Source: Parvibaculum sp.
GTDB taxonomy: Bacteria; Pseudomonadota; Alphaproteobacteria; Parvibaculales; Parvibaculaceae
Length of the DNA stretch: 6,105 bases
Direction of reading: 5' to 3'
Assembly: GCA_020062605.1 (NCBI GenBank)
Contig: JAGUWA010000405.1
Span: 1-6,105, forward strand
In this document: positions 1 through 5,785 of the stretch, one piece after another
How the letters are laid out: each line of letters opens with the position of its first letter
How positions within the stretch are numbered: position 1 is the first letter of the stretch
Translations under genes and position numbers: made by a program
Notes under the pieces: generated by a model
Seen by the model: only the letters and a program-made list of their open reading frames with translations
The model's database searches: none
What the model was told of the DNA's origin: nothing

Positions 1-550
1 CGCCGCGCGAACCCGCAGCACCCGCAGGTTCCGGCACCGCTTCAACGGCGGGAGCCGCGACACGCGCCGCCATCATTTCGTCGGTCGATTTGGTGAGAAG
101 CCAGCCGCCATAGGCGCCGGCTATGACGACGCAAGCAACGATGAGCGCCGTGCCCTTCGGCAGGCGGCGTTCGTCGGACGCATCGGGGAACCGGGGATCG
201 GATGCCGCTTCCATCTCGGCACGGTCAAGCTCGGCCTTGTAGCGCTCGACGACGTGGCGGCTGTCGAGGCCGAGATATTCCGCATAGGAACGAACGAAGC
301 CGACGGCATAGGCCCGGGCGGGAAGCGCCTCGTAGCGGCTTTCCTCCAGCGCTTCCAGAAGGTCGCGACGGATGCAGAGCGCCTGGGCGATGGTGCGGAT
401 GTCCTCGCTCCGGCGCAGGCGCGCGGCACGCAGATCGGCTCCAACCGATTCAGCCTCGACCGGAACTTCGTTTGTGATGTCGCGCAGATGCAACCGGCGG
501 CGCGGCTCCGACCTGTCGTCCCCGGTCGGCAGCATTGTTACTTTGGTCAT
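1..550 (-). CDS. RodZ-like helix-turn-helix membrane protein, partial (C-terminus beyond left edge)
   Basis: The first 183 codons are present and the frame is open to the window edge. Residues about 37-101 form a RodZ/HTH_25-type helix-turn-helix domain, with the diagnostic stretch GFVRSYAEYLGLD at 84-96. A linker follows, then one hydrophobic segment at about 133-153 (GTALIVACVVIAGAYGGW), then an Ala/Pro-rich stretch. This cytoplasmic-HTH, single-helix, periplasmic-tail layout matches RodZ, which in rod-shaped bacteria links MreB to the elongation machinery; a C-terminal RodZ domain (DUF4115) is expected outside the window but not seen. Start: an in-frame stop at 581-583 and no other start codon before 548-550 make this the earliest possible start. 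GGAG lies only 2 bases upstream, which is unusually close; the next Met (codon 6) has no better site. Family call is strong; a role in cell shape is inferred. Confidence 0.88.
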   Translation of the reverse strand, partial: MTKVTMLPTGDDRSEPRRRLHLRDITNEVPVEAESVGADLRAARLRRSEDIRTIAQALCIRRDLLEALEESRYEALPARAYAVGFVRSYAEYLGLDSRHVVERYKAELDRAEMEAASDPRFPDASDERRLPKGTALIVACVVIAGAYGGWLLTKSTDEMMAARVAAPAVEAVPEPAGAAGSRG

Positions 551-603
551 TTCTCCGGGCTCTTCCCGAGCTGAGCCATCTCAATCCGCATATCCGGCGT
601 CAT
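547..603 (-). other. Possible 18-codon upstream ORF overlapping the rodZ-like start by ATGA
   Basis: On the minus strand an ATG at 601-603 opens an 18-codon frame (MTPDMRIEMAQLGKSPEK) whose TGA at 547-549 overlaps the ATG of the RodZ-like gene as ATGA. A G-rich stretch (GTGGGGTCGG, 604-613) precedes it. Internal in-frame ATGs at 591 and 579 could also serve. The normal spacing of the downstream gene's own ribosome site is poor, so termination-reinitiation coupling is conceivable. It is equally possible that this is a chance frame: it is short, has no recognisable similarity, and lies in an untranslated leader. Confidence 0.2.
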
Positions 604-727
604 CCGACCCCACGAATTGCCATGGACGTTTCAAAACGCGACAGCCGCACCCCGCGAACGGCCTCCGCATAGCGCCCAAACGTAATTGAGAACTAAGAAT
701 AGACCAAAAATGTTGACAAACTGCAAC

Positions 728-747
728 CGGAGTTTCGTCCAACTCCG
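728..747. other. Perfect 7-bp inverted repeat with 6-base loop downstream of ptsP
   Basis: CGGAGTT at 728-734 and AACTCCG at 741-747 form a perfect stem with a 6-base loop. It lies 69-88 bases beyond the ptsP stop on the minus strand. A run of five T on the minus strand occurs only about 17 bases further on (706-710 complement), and T5 on the plus strand lies about 14 bases away (762-766), so neither side has the immediate U-tract of a classical intrinsic terminator. It could be an RNA-stabilising hairpin or an operator upstream of the RodZ-like gene. Confidence 0.3.
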
Positions 748-765
748 CTATTACTCTCGCCTTTT

Positions 766-777
766 TGCCGCGCGGCA
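766..777. other. Perfect 12-bp palindrome TGCCGCGCGGCA
   Basis: The 12 bases are identical to their reverse complement, with TTTTT at 762-766 on one flank. It lies between two other dyads in the ptsP to RodZ-like gap. No known binding site is recognised; in GC-rich DNA a palindrome of this kind may arise by chance. Confidence 0.25.
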
Positions 778-783
778 CCAGGC

Positions 784-801
784 TGCCCCCGAACCGGGGC
801 A
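784..801 (-). terminator. Weak candidate 3'-end hairpin of the lysC-ptsP transcript
   Basis: TGCCCC at 784-789 pairs perfectly with GGGGCA at 796-801 across a 6-base loop. The hairpin begins 15 bases past the ptsP stop codon, the usual place for a transcript end. No U-tract follows on the minus strand, so a classical factor-independent terminator is not supported; an RNA 3' hairpin or Rho-dependent ending is possible. Confidence 0.3.
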
Positions 802-815
802 ACATCGGAAAATCG

Positions 816-3086
816 CTAGACGGAAATCCCGTGATCCTCGGCAAAGCGCGCGAGATGTGCGCGAACGCTCCGGTCCGGAAGACCGTAGAGCCCCTCCATG
901 AAGGCTTCGAGCCTGGCCACATCGAGGGACCGGACCATCATCTTGACCGGGCCGATGGCGGCCGGGGACATGGAAATCCGGCGAAGCCCGAGCCCCACAA
1001 GTGCCATCGCCTCGAGCGGCTTGCCCGACATCTCGCCGCAGAGCGTGAGCGGCGTTTCATGCTCGCGGCACTTTGCCGTGATGTGGCGCAGGAAGCTCAG
1101 GACCGCCGGGCTCAGGAGATCGTAGCGCGTGGCGACGCGGGGATTGCCGCGGTCGCTCGCGAAGAGGAACTGCATGAGATCGTTGGACCCGATGGAGACG
1201 AAGTCGACCAGGGGCAGCAGCGTGTCGAGCTGCCAGGCAAGCGAGGGCACTTCGAGCATGGTGCCGATTTCGAGCGAGGCAGGCTTTTCCTTGCCGAACT
1301 TGTCGAGCCGCGCGATCTCCTTGTCGACAAGCGCACGGGCGCGCTTGTATTCGGCCACCTCCGCAATCATCGGGAACATGATCCTGAGCGACCGGCCCGC
1401 CGCCGCCGTGAGAAGCGCACGCACCTGGTGGCGAAGCAGCGCCGGACGGTCGAGGCTGATGCGGATGGCGCGCCAGCCGAGCGCCGGGTTCTCCTCCTTG
1501 ATGGAGGCGGCAAGATTCATGTAGGGCAGCATCTTGTCGCCGCCGATATCGAGCGTGCGGAAGACGGCCGGCCTGTCGCCCGCCGCGTCGAGCACGGCGC
1601 GGTAGAGATCGATCTGATCGCGGAGCGACGGCAGGGTCGACGCGATCATGAACTGAAGTTCGGTGCGGAAAAGGCCGATGCCCTCGGCACCCGATTCCTC
1701 CAGATGCGGCAGATCGACCTGCAGCCCGGCATTGACGTAGAGATCGATTTTCGTGCCGTCGAGCGTGACCGCCGGCTCGTCGCGGATCTCCTTGTACTGC
1801 TCCTGCTTGCGGGCGCGGAAGCGCGCCTTCTCCGAATAGGAGGAGATGATTTCCTGCGACGGCCTGAGATAGACCTCGCCGGTATCGCCGTCGACGATGA
1901 TCGCATCGCCCGGCTCGACATGTTCGAGGATGTCCTCGGCGCGGCCGACGGTCGCAATGCCGAAGGCGCGAGCGACGATCGAGACATGCGCGTTGGGCGC
2001 GCCTTCCTCGAGCACGAGGCCCCTCAGCCGGTCCTTGTCGTAGTCGAGAAGCTCGGCGGGGCCCATGTTGCGCGCAATGATGATCGCGTCGTTCGGCAGG
2101 TTCGCCGAGAGCGAGGCGAGCGTGACGCCGGTGAGCTGGCGAAGCAGCCGGTTCGCAAGATCGTCGAAATCGTGCAGCCGGTCGCGGATATAGGGGTCGG
2201 CCGCCCGCTGGAGCCGTGCGCGCGTATCGTTCTGCACGCGCTCGACGGCCGCTTCCGCGGTCAAGCCCGTCTTCACCGCTTCGAGCATGCGCTGCAGCCA
2301 GCCGCGATCGTTCGCGAACATGCGATAGGCCTGCAGCACCTCGCGGTGCTCGCCCGCATGGGAGAGGTCTTCCGTCTCCAGCATGTCATCGATCGAACCG
2401 CGCAGCGCATAGACCGCCTGTTCGAGGCGCTTGAGTTCGAGTTCGGTATCCTCCGCGATGAGCTTCGTCACATGGACGCGCGGCTCATGCAGCACGGCAT
2501 GGCCGAGCGCGATGCCTTCGGCGAAGGAACTGCCGGCGATATGGAAAGGGCGCTGCCGCGTGAGGTCGGGCTCGTCGGGCTCGGCGCCGATGAGATCGGC
2601 GGCGGCGACGACTTCGGCGAGCACCATGGCGACCGTCTGCAGCGCCTCGACTTCCTCTTCAGTGTAGTGCCGCTTGGTGCGGTTCTGCACGACGAGGACG
2701 CCGACCACCTTGCCGCTCCTGAGAACCGGCACGCCCATCAGCGACTTGTAGATTTCTTCGCCCGTTTCCGGCCTGTAGGCGAAGCCCGGATGGGATTGCG
2801 CATCGGCGAGATTGAGCGGACGGGCATGGGCGGCGATGTCGCCGACAAGGCCCTCGCCGACGCGCAGCCGCGTCGCATGGACGGCCGAGGGCTTCAGACC
2901 TTCCGTGGCGAAGAGTTCGAGCTCCCGCGCGCCGTTCACGAGATAGACCGAGCACACCTCCGCCACCATGTTGGCGGCGATGAGCACGACGATCTTGTCG
3001 AGGCGTTTCTGCGCGCTCTCCGGCTCCGCCATGACCTCGCGCAGCCGGCGCAGCAGAATGCGCGGACCGCCGACGGAGCCCGGCAT
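816..3086 (-). CDS. ptsP: Phosphoenolpyruvate-protein phosphotransferase PtsP (enzyme I-Ntr)
   Basis: This 756-residue cytoplasmic enzyme takes phosphate from phosphoenolpyruvate and passes it via NPr (PtsO) to EIIA-Ntr (PtsN), the regulatory nitrogen PTS. Domains in order: GAF (about 20-160), enzyme I N-terminal HPr-binding region (about 180-305), swivelling phosphohistidine domain (about 325-410), and PEP-binding barrel (about 435-735). Visible residues: phospho-accepting His367 in GAPNAHVSIVAR, GLFRTELQFM with Arg474, TLDIGGDK at 511-518, EENPALGWRAIRI at 531-543, GSNDLMQF at 633-640, and the catalytic Cys683 in LCGEMSG. The bases before the His (Asn-Ala where enzyme I proteins usually have Thr-Ser) are unusual. 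In alphaproteobacteria the GAF domain is reported to sense glutamine and tie the relay to (p)ppGpp; that is family knowledge, not visible here. Start MPGSVGGPRILLRRLREVMAE matches the family N-terminus; its ribosome site is weak. It follows lysC by 60 bases, probably as an operon. Confidence 0.95.
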   Translation of the reverse strand: MPGSVGGPRILLRRLREVMAEPESAQKRLDKIVVLIAANMVAEVCSVYLVNGARELELFATEGLKPSAVHATRLRVGEGLVGDIAAHARPLNLADAQSHPGFAYRPETGEEIYKSLMGVPVLRSGKVVGVLVVQNRTKRHYTEEEVEALQTVAMVLAEVVAAADLIGAEPDEPDLTRQRPFHIAGSSFAEGIALGHAVLHEPRVHVTKLIAEDTELELKRLEQAVYALRGSIDDMLETEDLSHAGEHREVLQAYRMFANDRGWLQRMLEAVKTGLTAEAAVERVQNDTRARLQRAADPYIRDRLHDFDDLANRLLRQLTGVTLASLSANLPNDAIIIARNMGPAELLDYDKDRLRGLVLEEGAPNAHVSIVARAFGIATVGRAEDILEHVEPGDAIIVDGDTGEVYLRPSQEIISSYSEKARFRARKQEQYKEIRDEPAVTLDGTKIDLYVNAGLQVDLPHLEESGAEGIGLFRTELQFMIASTLPSLRDQIDLYRAVLDAAGDRPAVFRTLDIGGDKMLPYMNLAASIKEENPALGWRAIRISLDRPALLRHQVRALLTAAAGRSLRIMFPMIAEVAEYKRARALVDKEIARLDKFGKEKPASLEIGTMLEVPSLAWQLDTLLPLVDFVSIGSNDLMQFLFASDRGNPRVATRYDLLSPAVLSFLRHITAKCREHETPLTLCGEMSGKPLEAMALVGLGLRRISMSPAAIGPVKMMVRSLDVARLEAFMEGLYGLPDRSVRAHLARFAEDHGISV

Positions 3087-3146
3087 CAGCTTGGATCCCG
3101 TTTGCTGCGGAACTGGAGGCGATGGAGGTTCAAGGGCGACCCCCGC

Positions 3147-4406
3147 TTACTCGGCGTCGAGACCGTAAGCCGTGTGCAGCGCGCGCACGGCAAGCTCGGT
3201 ATAATCCGCGGCGATCAGCACGCTGACCTTGATCTCGGAGGTGGTGATCGCGAGGATGTTGATGCCCTTCTCGGCCAGCGTCTTGAACATGGTCTGCGCG
3301 ACGCCCGCATGGCTGCGCATGCCGATGCCGATGACCGACACCTTGACGACATTCGTGTCGGTCTTGACTTCCTTGCAGCCGATCTCGGCCTGCGCCTTGC
3401 GGATCACGTCCTCGGCCCGCGGAAGCTCGGCCTGCGGCACGGTGAAGGTCATGTCCGTGCTCTTGCCGTCGTCCGACACGTTCTGGATGATCATGTCCAC
3501 GTTGATCGAATTGTCGGCGAGCGGGCCGAAAATGCGCGCGGCGACGCCCGGCTTGTCCTCGACCTTTACAAGCGTCACCTTCGCCTCGTCCTTGGAATAG
3601 GCGATGCCGCTCACGACCTGCTGTTCCACGATTTCATCCTCGTCGCAAACAAGAGTACCGGGGCCATTGCTGCCCGCGCCATAGGCACTGTGCGGGGCGT
3701 CGGGCGCGTCGAAGCTCGAGCGGACCTGCAGGCGCACCCGATGAACCATGGCGAGTTCGACGGAACGGGTCTGGAGAACCTTGGCGCCGAGAGACGCCAT
3801 TTCCAGCATCTCTTCATAGCTGATCTTATCAAGCTTTCGGGCCTTCGCAACGATGCGCGGGTCCGTCGTATAGACGCCGTCGACATCGGTATAGATGTCG
3901 CAGATATCGGCCTTGATCGCGGCGGCAACCGCGACCGCGCTTGTGTCGGAACCGCCGCGGCCGAGCGTCGTGATTCTGTTGTCGGGGCCGAGGCCCTGGA
4001 AACCCGCGATGACCGCGACCTGGCCCTGCTGGAGCCTGGCGATAAGTTCGCTGCCGTCGATCTCGAGAATGCGGGCGGCACCATGCGCGCTGTCGGTGCG
4101 AATCGGTATCTGCCAGCCGAGCCAGGAGCGGGCCGGGATGCCGATGCGCTGCAGCTCGATGGAGAGCAGCGACACCGTGATCTGCTCGCCACTCGCGACG
4201 ATCGTGTCGTATTCGCGCGCATCGTGGAGCGGCGCGGTCTCGCGTGCCCATTGCACGAGCTGGTTCGTGGTCCCCGCCATGGCGGAAACGACGACCGCGA
4301 CCTCATGGCCCGCGTCGATCTCGCGCTTCACATGTTGCGCAACATTGCGGATACGCCCGATGTCGGCCACCGAGGTTCCGCCGAATTTCATGACCAGTCT
4401 GGCCAT
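3147..4406 (-). CDS. lysC: Aspartate kinase, monofunctional, with tandem ACT domains
   Basis: The 419-residue enzyme phosphorylates aspartate to 4-aspartyl phosphate with ATP, the first step toward lysine, threonine, methionine and isoleucine. The N-terminal amino-acid kinase domain (about 1-245) shows KFGGTS at 7-12, VVSAMAGTTNQL at 39-50, ASGEQ at 71-75, GRGGSDTSA at 149-157 and TDVDGVYTTDPR at 173-184. Two ACT domains follow (about 275-345 and 354-419); the first carries the VDMIIQNV stretch (303-310), part of the effector-binding site in this class, so feedback inhibition by lysine and/or threonine is expected. I chose the ATG at 4406 because GGAAGAG lies at good distance before it and the family begins MxRxVMKFGGTSV. 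An ATG five codons earlier (4421) is possible but has AGG directly adjoining it. Upstream gene ubiG diverges; ptsP follows on the same strand. Confidence 0.96.
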   Translation of the reverse strand: MARLVMKFGGTSVADIGRIRNVAQHVKREIDAGHEVAVVVSAMAGTTNQLVQWARETAPLHDAREYDTIVASGEQITVSLLSIELQRIGIPARSWLGWQIPIRTDSAHGAARILEIDGSELIARLQQGQVAVIAGFQGLGPDNRITTLGRGGSDTSAVAVAAAIKADICDIYTDVDGVYTTDPRIVAKARKLDKISYEEMLEMASLGAKVLQTRSVELAMVHRVRLQVRSSFDAPDAPHSAYGAGSNGPGTLVCDEDEIVEQQVVSGIAYSKDEAKVTLVKVEDKPGVAARIFGPLADNSINVDMIIQNVSDDGKSTDMTFTVPQAELPRAEDVIRKAQAEIGCKEVKTDTNVVKVSVIGIGMRSHAGVAQTMFKTLAEKGINILAITTSEIKVSVLIAADYTELAVRALHTAYGLDAE

Positions 4407-4429
4407 CGTCTCTTCCACCATCCTGTCGC

Positions 4430-4443
4430 CGGCCGAAAGGCCG
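4430..4443. other. 5-bp hairpin with GAAA loop next to the lysC start
   Basis: CGGCC (4430-4434), loop GAAA, GGCCG (4439-4443) form a perfect short hairpin in the lysC leader, 24-37 bases ahead of the chosen lysC start. On the lysC transcript the loop reads UUUC. It may affect access to the ribosome site; there is no sign of a lysine riboswitch, whose conserved structure would be far larger. Confidence 0.25.
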
Positions 4444-4521
4444 AGGAAACCGGCGCGCTGGACCAGACCGGGCCAGACCTATTATATGGCGCCCTATATC
4501 ATGACCCCGTGAAAGGTGAAC

Positions 4522-4539
4522 CCGCGCCGCCGGGCGCGG
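4522..4539. other. 7-bp GC-only hairpin in the ubiG leader
   Basis: CCGCGCC (4522-4528) and GGCGCGG (4533-4539) pair perfectly around a 4-base loop. It lies about 85 bases ahead of the ubiG start and just beyond the AT-rich island. No T-tract follows on either strand, so it is not a standard terminator. It may be an RNA leader structure or chance in GC-rich DNA. Confidence 0.25.
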
Positions 4540-4623
4540 CCATACATACAGGCCCCCGGGCAGAGCCGCAACCGGCGGTTGAGGCCGCCCAAACCCTTAC
4601 TGACGCTGGGGAAAGCTCACATA

Positions 4624-5391
4624 ATGGCCGACATGAAACAGGGCGCCGCGGAAAGCGTCTCCAGCATCGACCCGGAGGAAGTCGCCCGTTTCTCGGCCAT
4701 GGCCGCCGAATGGTGGGACCCGGCGGGCAAGTTCCGCCCGCTCCACAAATTCAATCCGGTACGGCTCGGCTATATCCGCGAGCGCACGGTCGCCCATTTC
4801 GGCCTCGATCCGGCGTCCATCCGCCCCTTCGAGGGCCTGCGCTTCCTCGACATCGGCTGCGGCGGCGGGCTCCTGTCGGAACCCATGGCCCGGCTCGGCG
4901 CGCAGATGGTGAGCGCGGATGCCTCGGAGAAGAACATCGCGACGGCGCGCGTCCATGCCGCCGAACAGGGCCTCGACATCGACTATCGCTGCACGACGGC
5001 CGAGGCACTGGCGGCGGCGGGCGAAACCTTCGACGTCATCCTCAACATGGAGGTGATCGAGCATGTCGCCGACCCGATGCGCTTCCTCGCCGATTGCGCA
5101 ACCATGCTGAAGCCGGGCGGCCTCATGTTCGTCGCCACGCTCAACCGCACGATGAAGGCGCATGCTTTCGCCATTATCGGCGCGGAATATGTGCTCGGCT
5201 GGTTGCCGCGCGGCACGCATGACTGGAAGAAGTTCATCACGACGAACGAAATGGAGGCGGGCATCGCGCAGGCAGGGCTCCGCCTCAAGGAACTGACCGG
5301 CGTGAGCTACAATCCACTCGCCGATACATGGTCGCTCGGGCGCGACACGGATGTGAACTACATGGCGCTGGCCGAGCGGCCGGCGCAATAG
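4624..5391 (+). CDS. ubiG: Ubiquinone biosynthesis O-methyltransferase UbiG
   Basis: This 255-residue SAM-dependent enzyme carries out both O-methylations of ubiquinone synthesis (2-polyprenyl-6-hydroxyphenol and 3-demethylubiquinol methylation), at the inner face of the membrane. Class I methyltransferase motifs are clear: LDIGCGGG at 75-82 (SAM-binding loop), VSADAS at 96-101 with the ribose-binding acid, LNMEVIEHV at 140-148, and LKPGGLMFVATLNRT at 162-176. The N-terminal EVARFSAMAAEWWDPAGKF and the late LGWLPRGTHDWKKF are UbiG signatures. I chose the ATG at 4624 because the family begins shortly before the FSAMAAEWWDP block and GGGGAAAG lies about 10 bases upstream; an upstream in-frame ATG at 4516 would add 36 Arg/Pro-rich residues unlike UbiG. 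The cytochrome gene follows after 19 bases on the same strand, so read-through into it is likely. Confidence 0.96.
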   Translation: MADMKQGAAESVSSIDPEEVARFSAMAAEWWDPAGKFRPLHKFNPVRLGYIRERTVAHFGLDPASIRPFEGLRFLDIGCGGGLLSEPMARLGAQMVSADASEKNIATARVHAAEQGLDIDYRCTTAEALAAAGETFDVILNMEVIEHVADPMRFLADCATMLKPGGLMFVATLNRTMKAHAFAIIGAEYVLGWLPRGTHDWKKFITTNEMEAGIAQAGLRLKELTGVSYNPLADTWSLGRDTDVNYMALAERPAQ

Positions 5392-5410
5392 GGAAGACGC
5401 GAAGGGGCAC

Positions 5411-5785
5411 ATGAAAAACTGGATGGGGATTTGCGCGGCGGGCTTCGTGCTTGCCGCGCTGGGCGGCTGCGGCGAGAGCGGCGATGCGGCAAAGCCGGTG
5501 ACGCTGAGCCCGGCGCGGACGGAACTTTATGCCGCAAGCTGCAAGACCTGCCATGAGGACCCCGCGACCGGCGCGCCGCAAACGCATGACACGCTGGCCT
5601 GGACGCCCCGCCTTGCGAAAGGCGAAGACGTGCTTCTCGACAATATCGTGAACGGCTTCAACGGCATGCCGCCGCTCGGCCAATGCATCGAATGCGATGC
5701 GGAGGATTTTCTCGCGCTGACGCGTTTCATGGCCGCGCCTTCGGCTGCGAACGCAAACGAGGAACCGGAAGGGGAAACGCCATGA
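5411..5785 (+). CDS. Small lipoprotein cytochrome c, c5-like
   Basis: The 124-residue product starts with a short charged N-terminus and a hydrophobic stretch ending in the lipobox ALGGC, so Cys20 is the predicted lipidated first residue and the protein should be anchored at a membrane facing the periplasm. One haem site CKTCH (Cys44, Cys47, His48) follows LSPARTELYAASC, and Met86 in GFNGMPPLG is the likely sixth haem ligand. Cys92 and Cys95 in QCIECDAEDFLALTRFM match the extra cysteine pair of cytochrome c5 proteins, which there form a disulphide. The C-terminus is a short Ala/Glu/Pro-rich tail. A ribosome site AAGGGG stands 4 bases before the ATG. Its TGA overlaps the start of the flavoenzyme gene, so it is a good candidate for that enzyme's electron acceptor. 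The cytochrome call is secure; the partner role is inferred. Confidence 0.9.
   Translation: MKNWMGICAAGFVLAALGGCGESGDAAKPVTLSPARTELYAASCKTCHEDPATGAPQTHDTLAWTPRLAKGEDVLLDNIVNGFNGMPPLGQCIECDAEDFLALTRFMAAPSAANANEEPEGETP

Larger units (their letters stand above)
551..815. promoter_or_regulatory. Intergenic region between ptsP and the RodZ-like gene, with AT-rich patch
   Basis: These 265 bases hold no convincing gene. They should contain the end of the lysC-ptsP transcript and the leader of the RodZ-like gene, both on the minus strand. Bases about 681-727 are clearly AT-richer than the surroundings. Read on the minus strand they contain TTGTCA (713-718), five of six bases of a sigma70 -35 box, but I find no good -10 box at 16-18 bases, so no promoter is assigned. 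The plus strand has a perfect TTGACA at the same place, also without a well-placed -10. Three dyads sit at 728-801 and are listed separately. Confidence 0.4.
4407..4623. promoter_or_regulatory. Divergent lysC / ubiG promoter region
   Basis: These 217 bases separate two genes transcribed away from each other, so they should carry both promoters. An AT-rich island at about 4479-4503 stands out in GC-rich surroundings. On the minus strand it holds a perfect TATAAT (4481-4486) and a TATAGG (4494-4499); the latter has TTCACC 16 bases upstream (4516-4521 complement region), a plausible weak -35 for lysC. On the plus strand TATTAT and TATATC could serve ubiG, but no good -35 is seen. GGCGCC sits at the centre of the island between ATAT blocks. 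Assignments are by eye. Confidence 0.4.

Noticed and set aside
622..672. Short plus-strand frame (MDVSKRDSRTPRTASA) in the ptsP to RodZ-like gap
   Set aside because: Only 16 codons, no ribosome site and no promoter visible; too little to call.
581..922. 113-codon minus-strand frame spanning the end of ptsP and the intergenic gap
   Set aside because: It overlaps the ptsP C-terminus in another frame, has no ribosome site or recognisable similarity, and its last part has no protein-like pattern.
4407..4421. LysC start at 4421 (five extra residues MVEET)
   Set aside because: AGG directly adjoins that ATG, which is too close, whereas GGAAGAG is well placed for the ATG at 4406 and the family begins there. 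It is not strictly excluded.
3895..4512. 205-codon plus-strand frame opposite lysC
   Set aside because: It is antisense to the conserved kinase domain of lysC and has no domain or ribosome site of its own.
4516..4623. N-terminal extension of UbiG from the ATG at 4516
   Set aside because: The 36 extra residues are Arg/Pro-rich and cover a GC hairpin; the ATG at 4624 has a ribosome site and fits the family length.
4407..4623. Lysine riboswitch or leader-peptide attenuator ahead of lysC
   Set aside because: Only a 5-bp hairpin is seen; there is no multi-stem structure, no lysine-rich leader peptide and no terminator-type U-tract.
765..5222. 1485-codon plus-strand open frame as a real giant protein
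   Set aside because: It overlaps three well-recognised genes, antisense to two of them; its composition is that of reverse-complemented GC-rich coding sequence and no domain is seen.
4597..5412. 271-codon minus-strand frame opposite ubiG
   Set aside because: It is codon-on-codon antisense to ubiG, whose motifs are unmistakable; the same stop-avoidance effect explains it.
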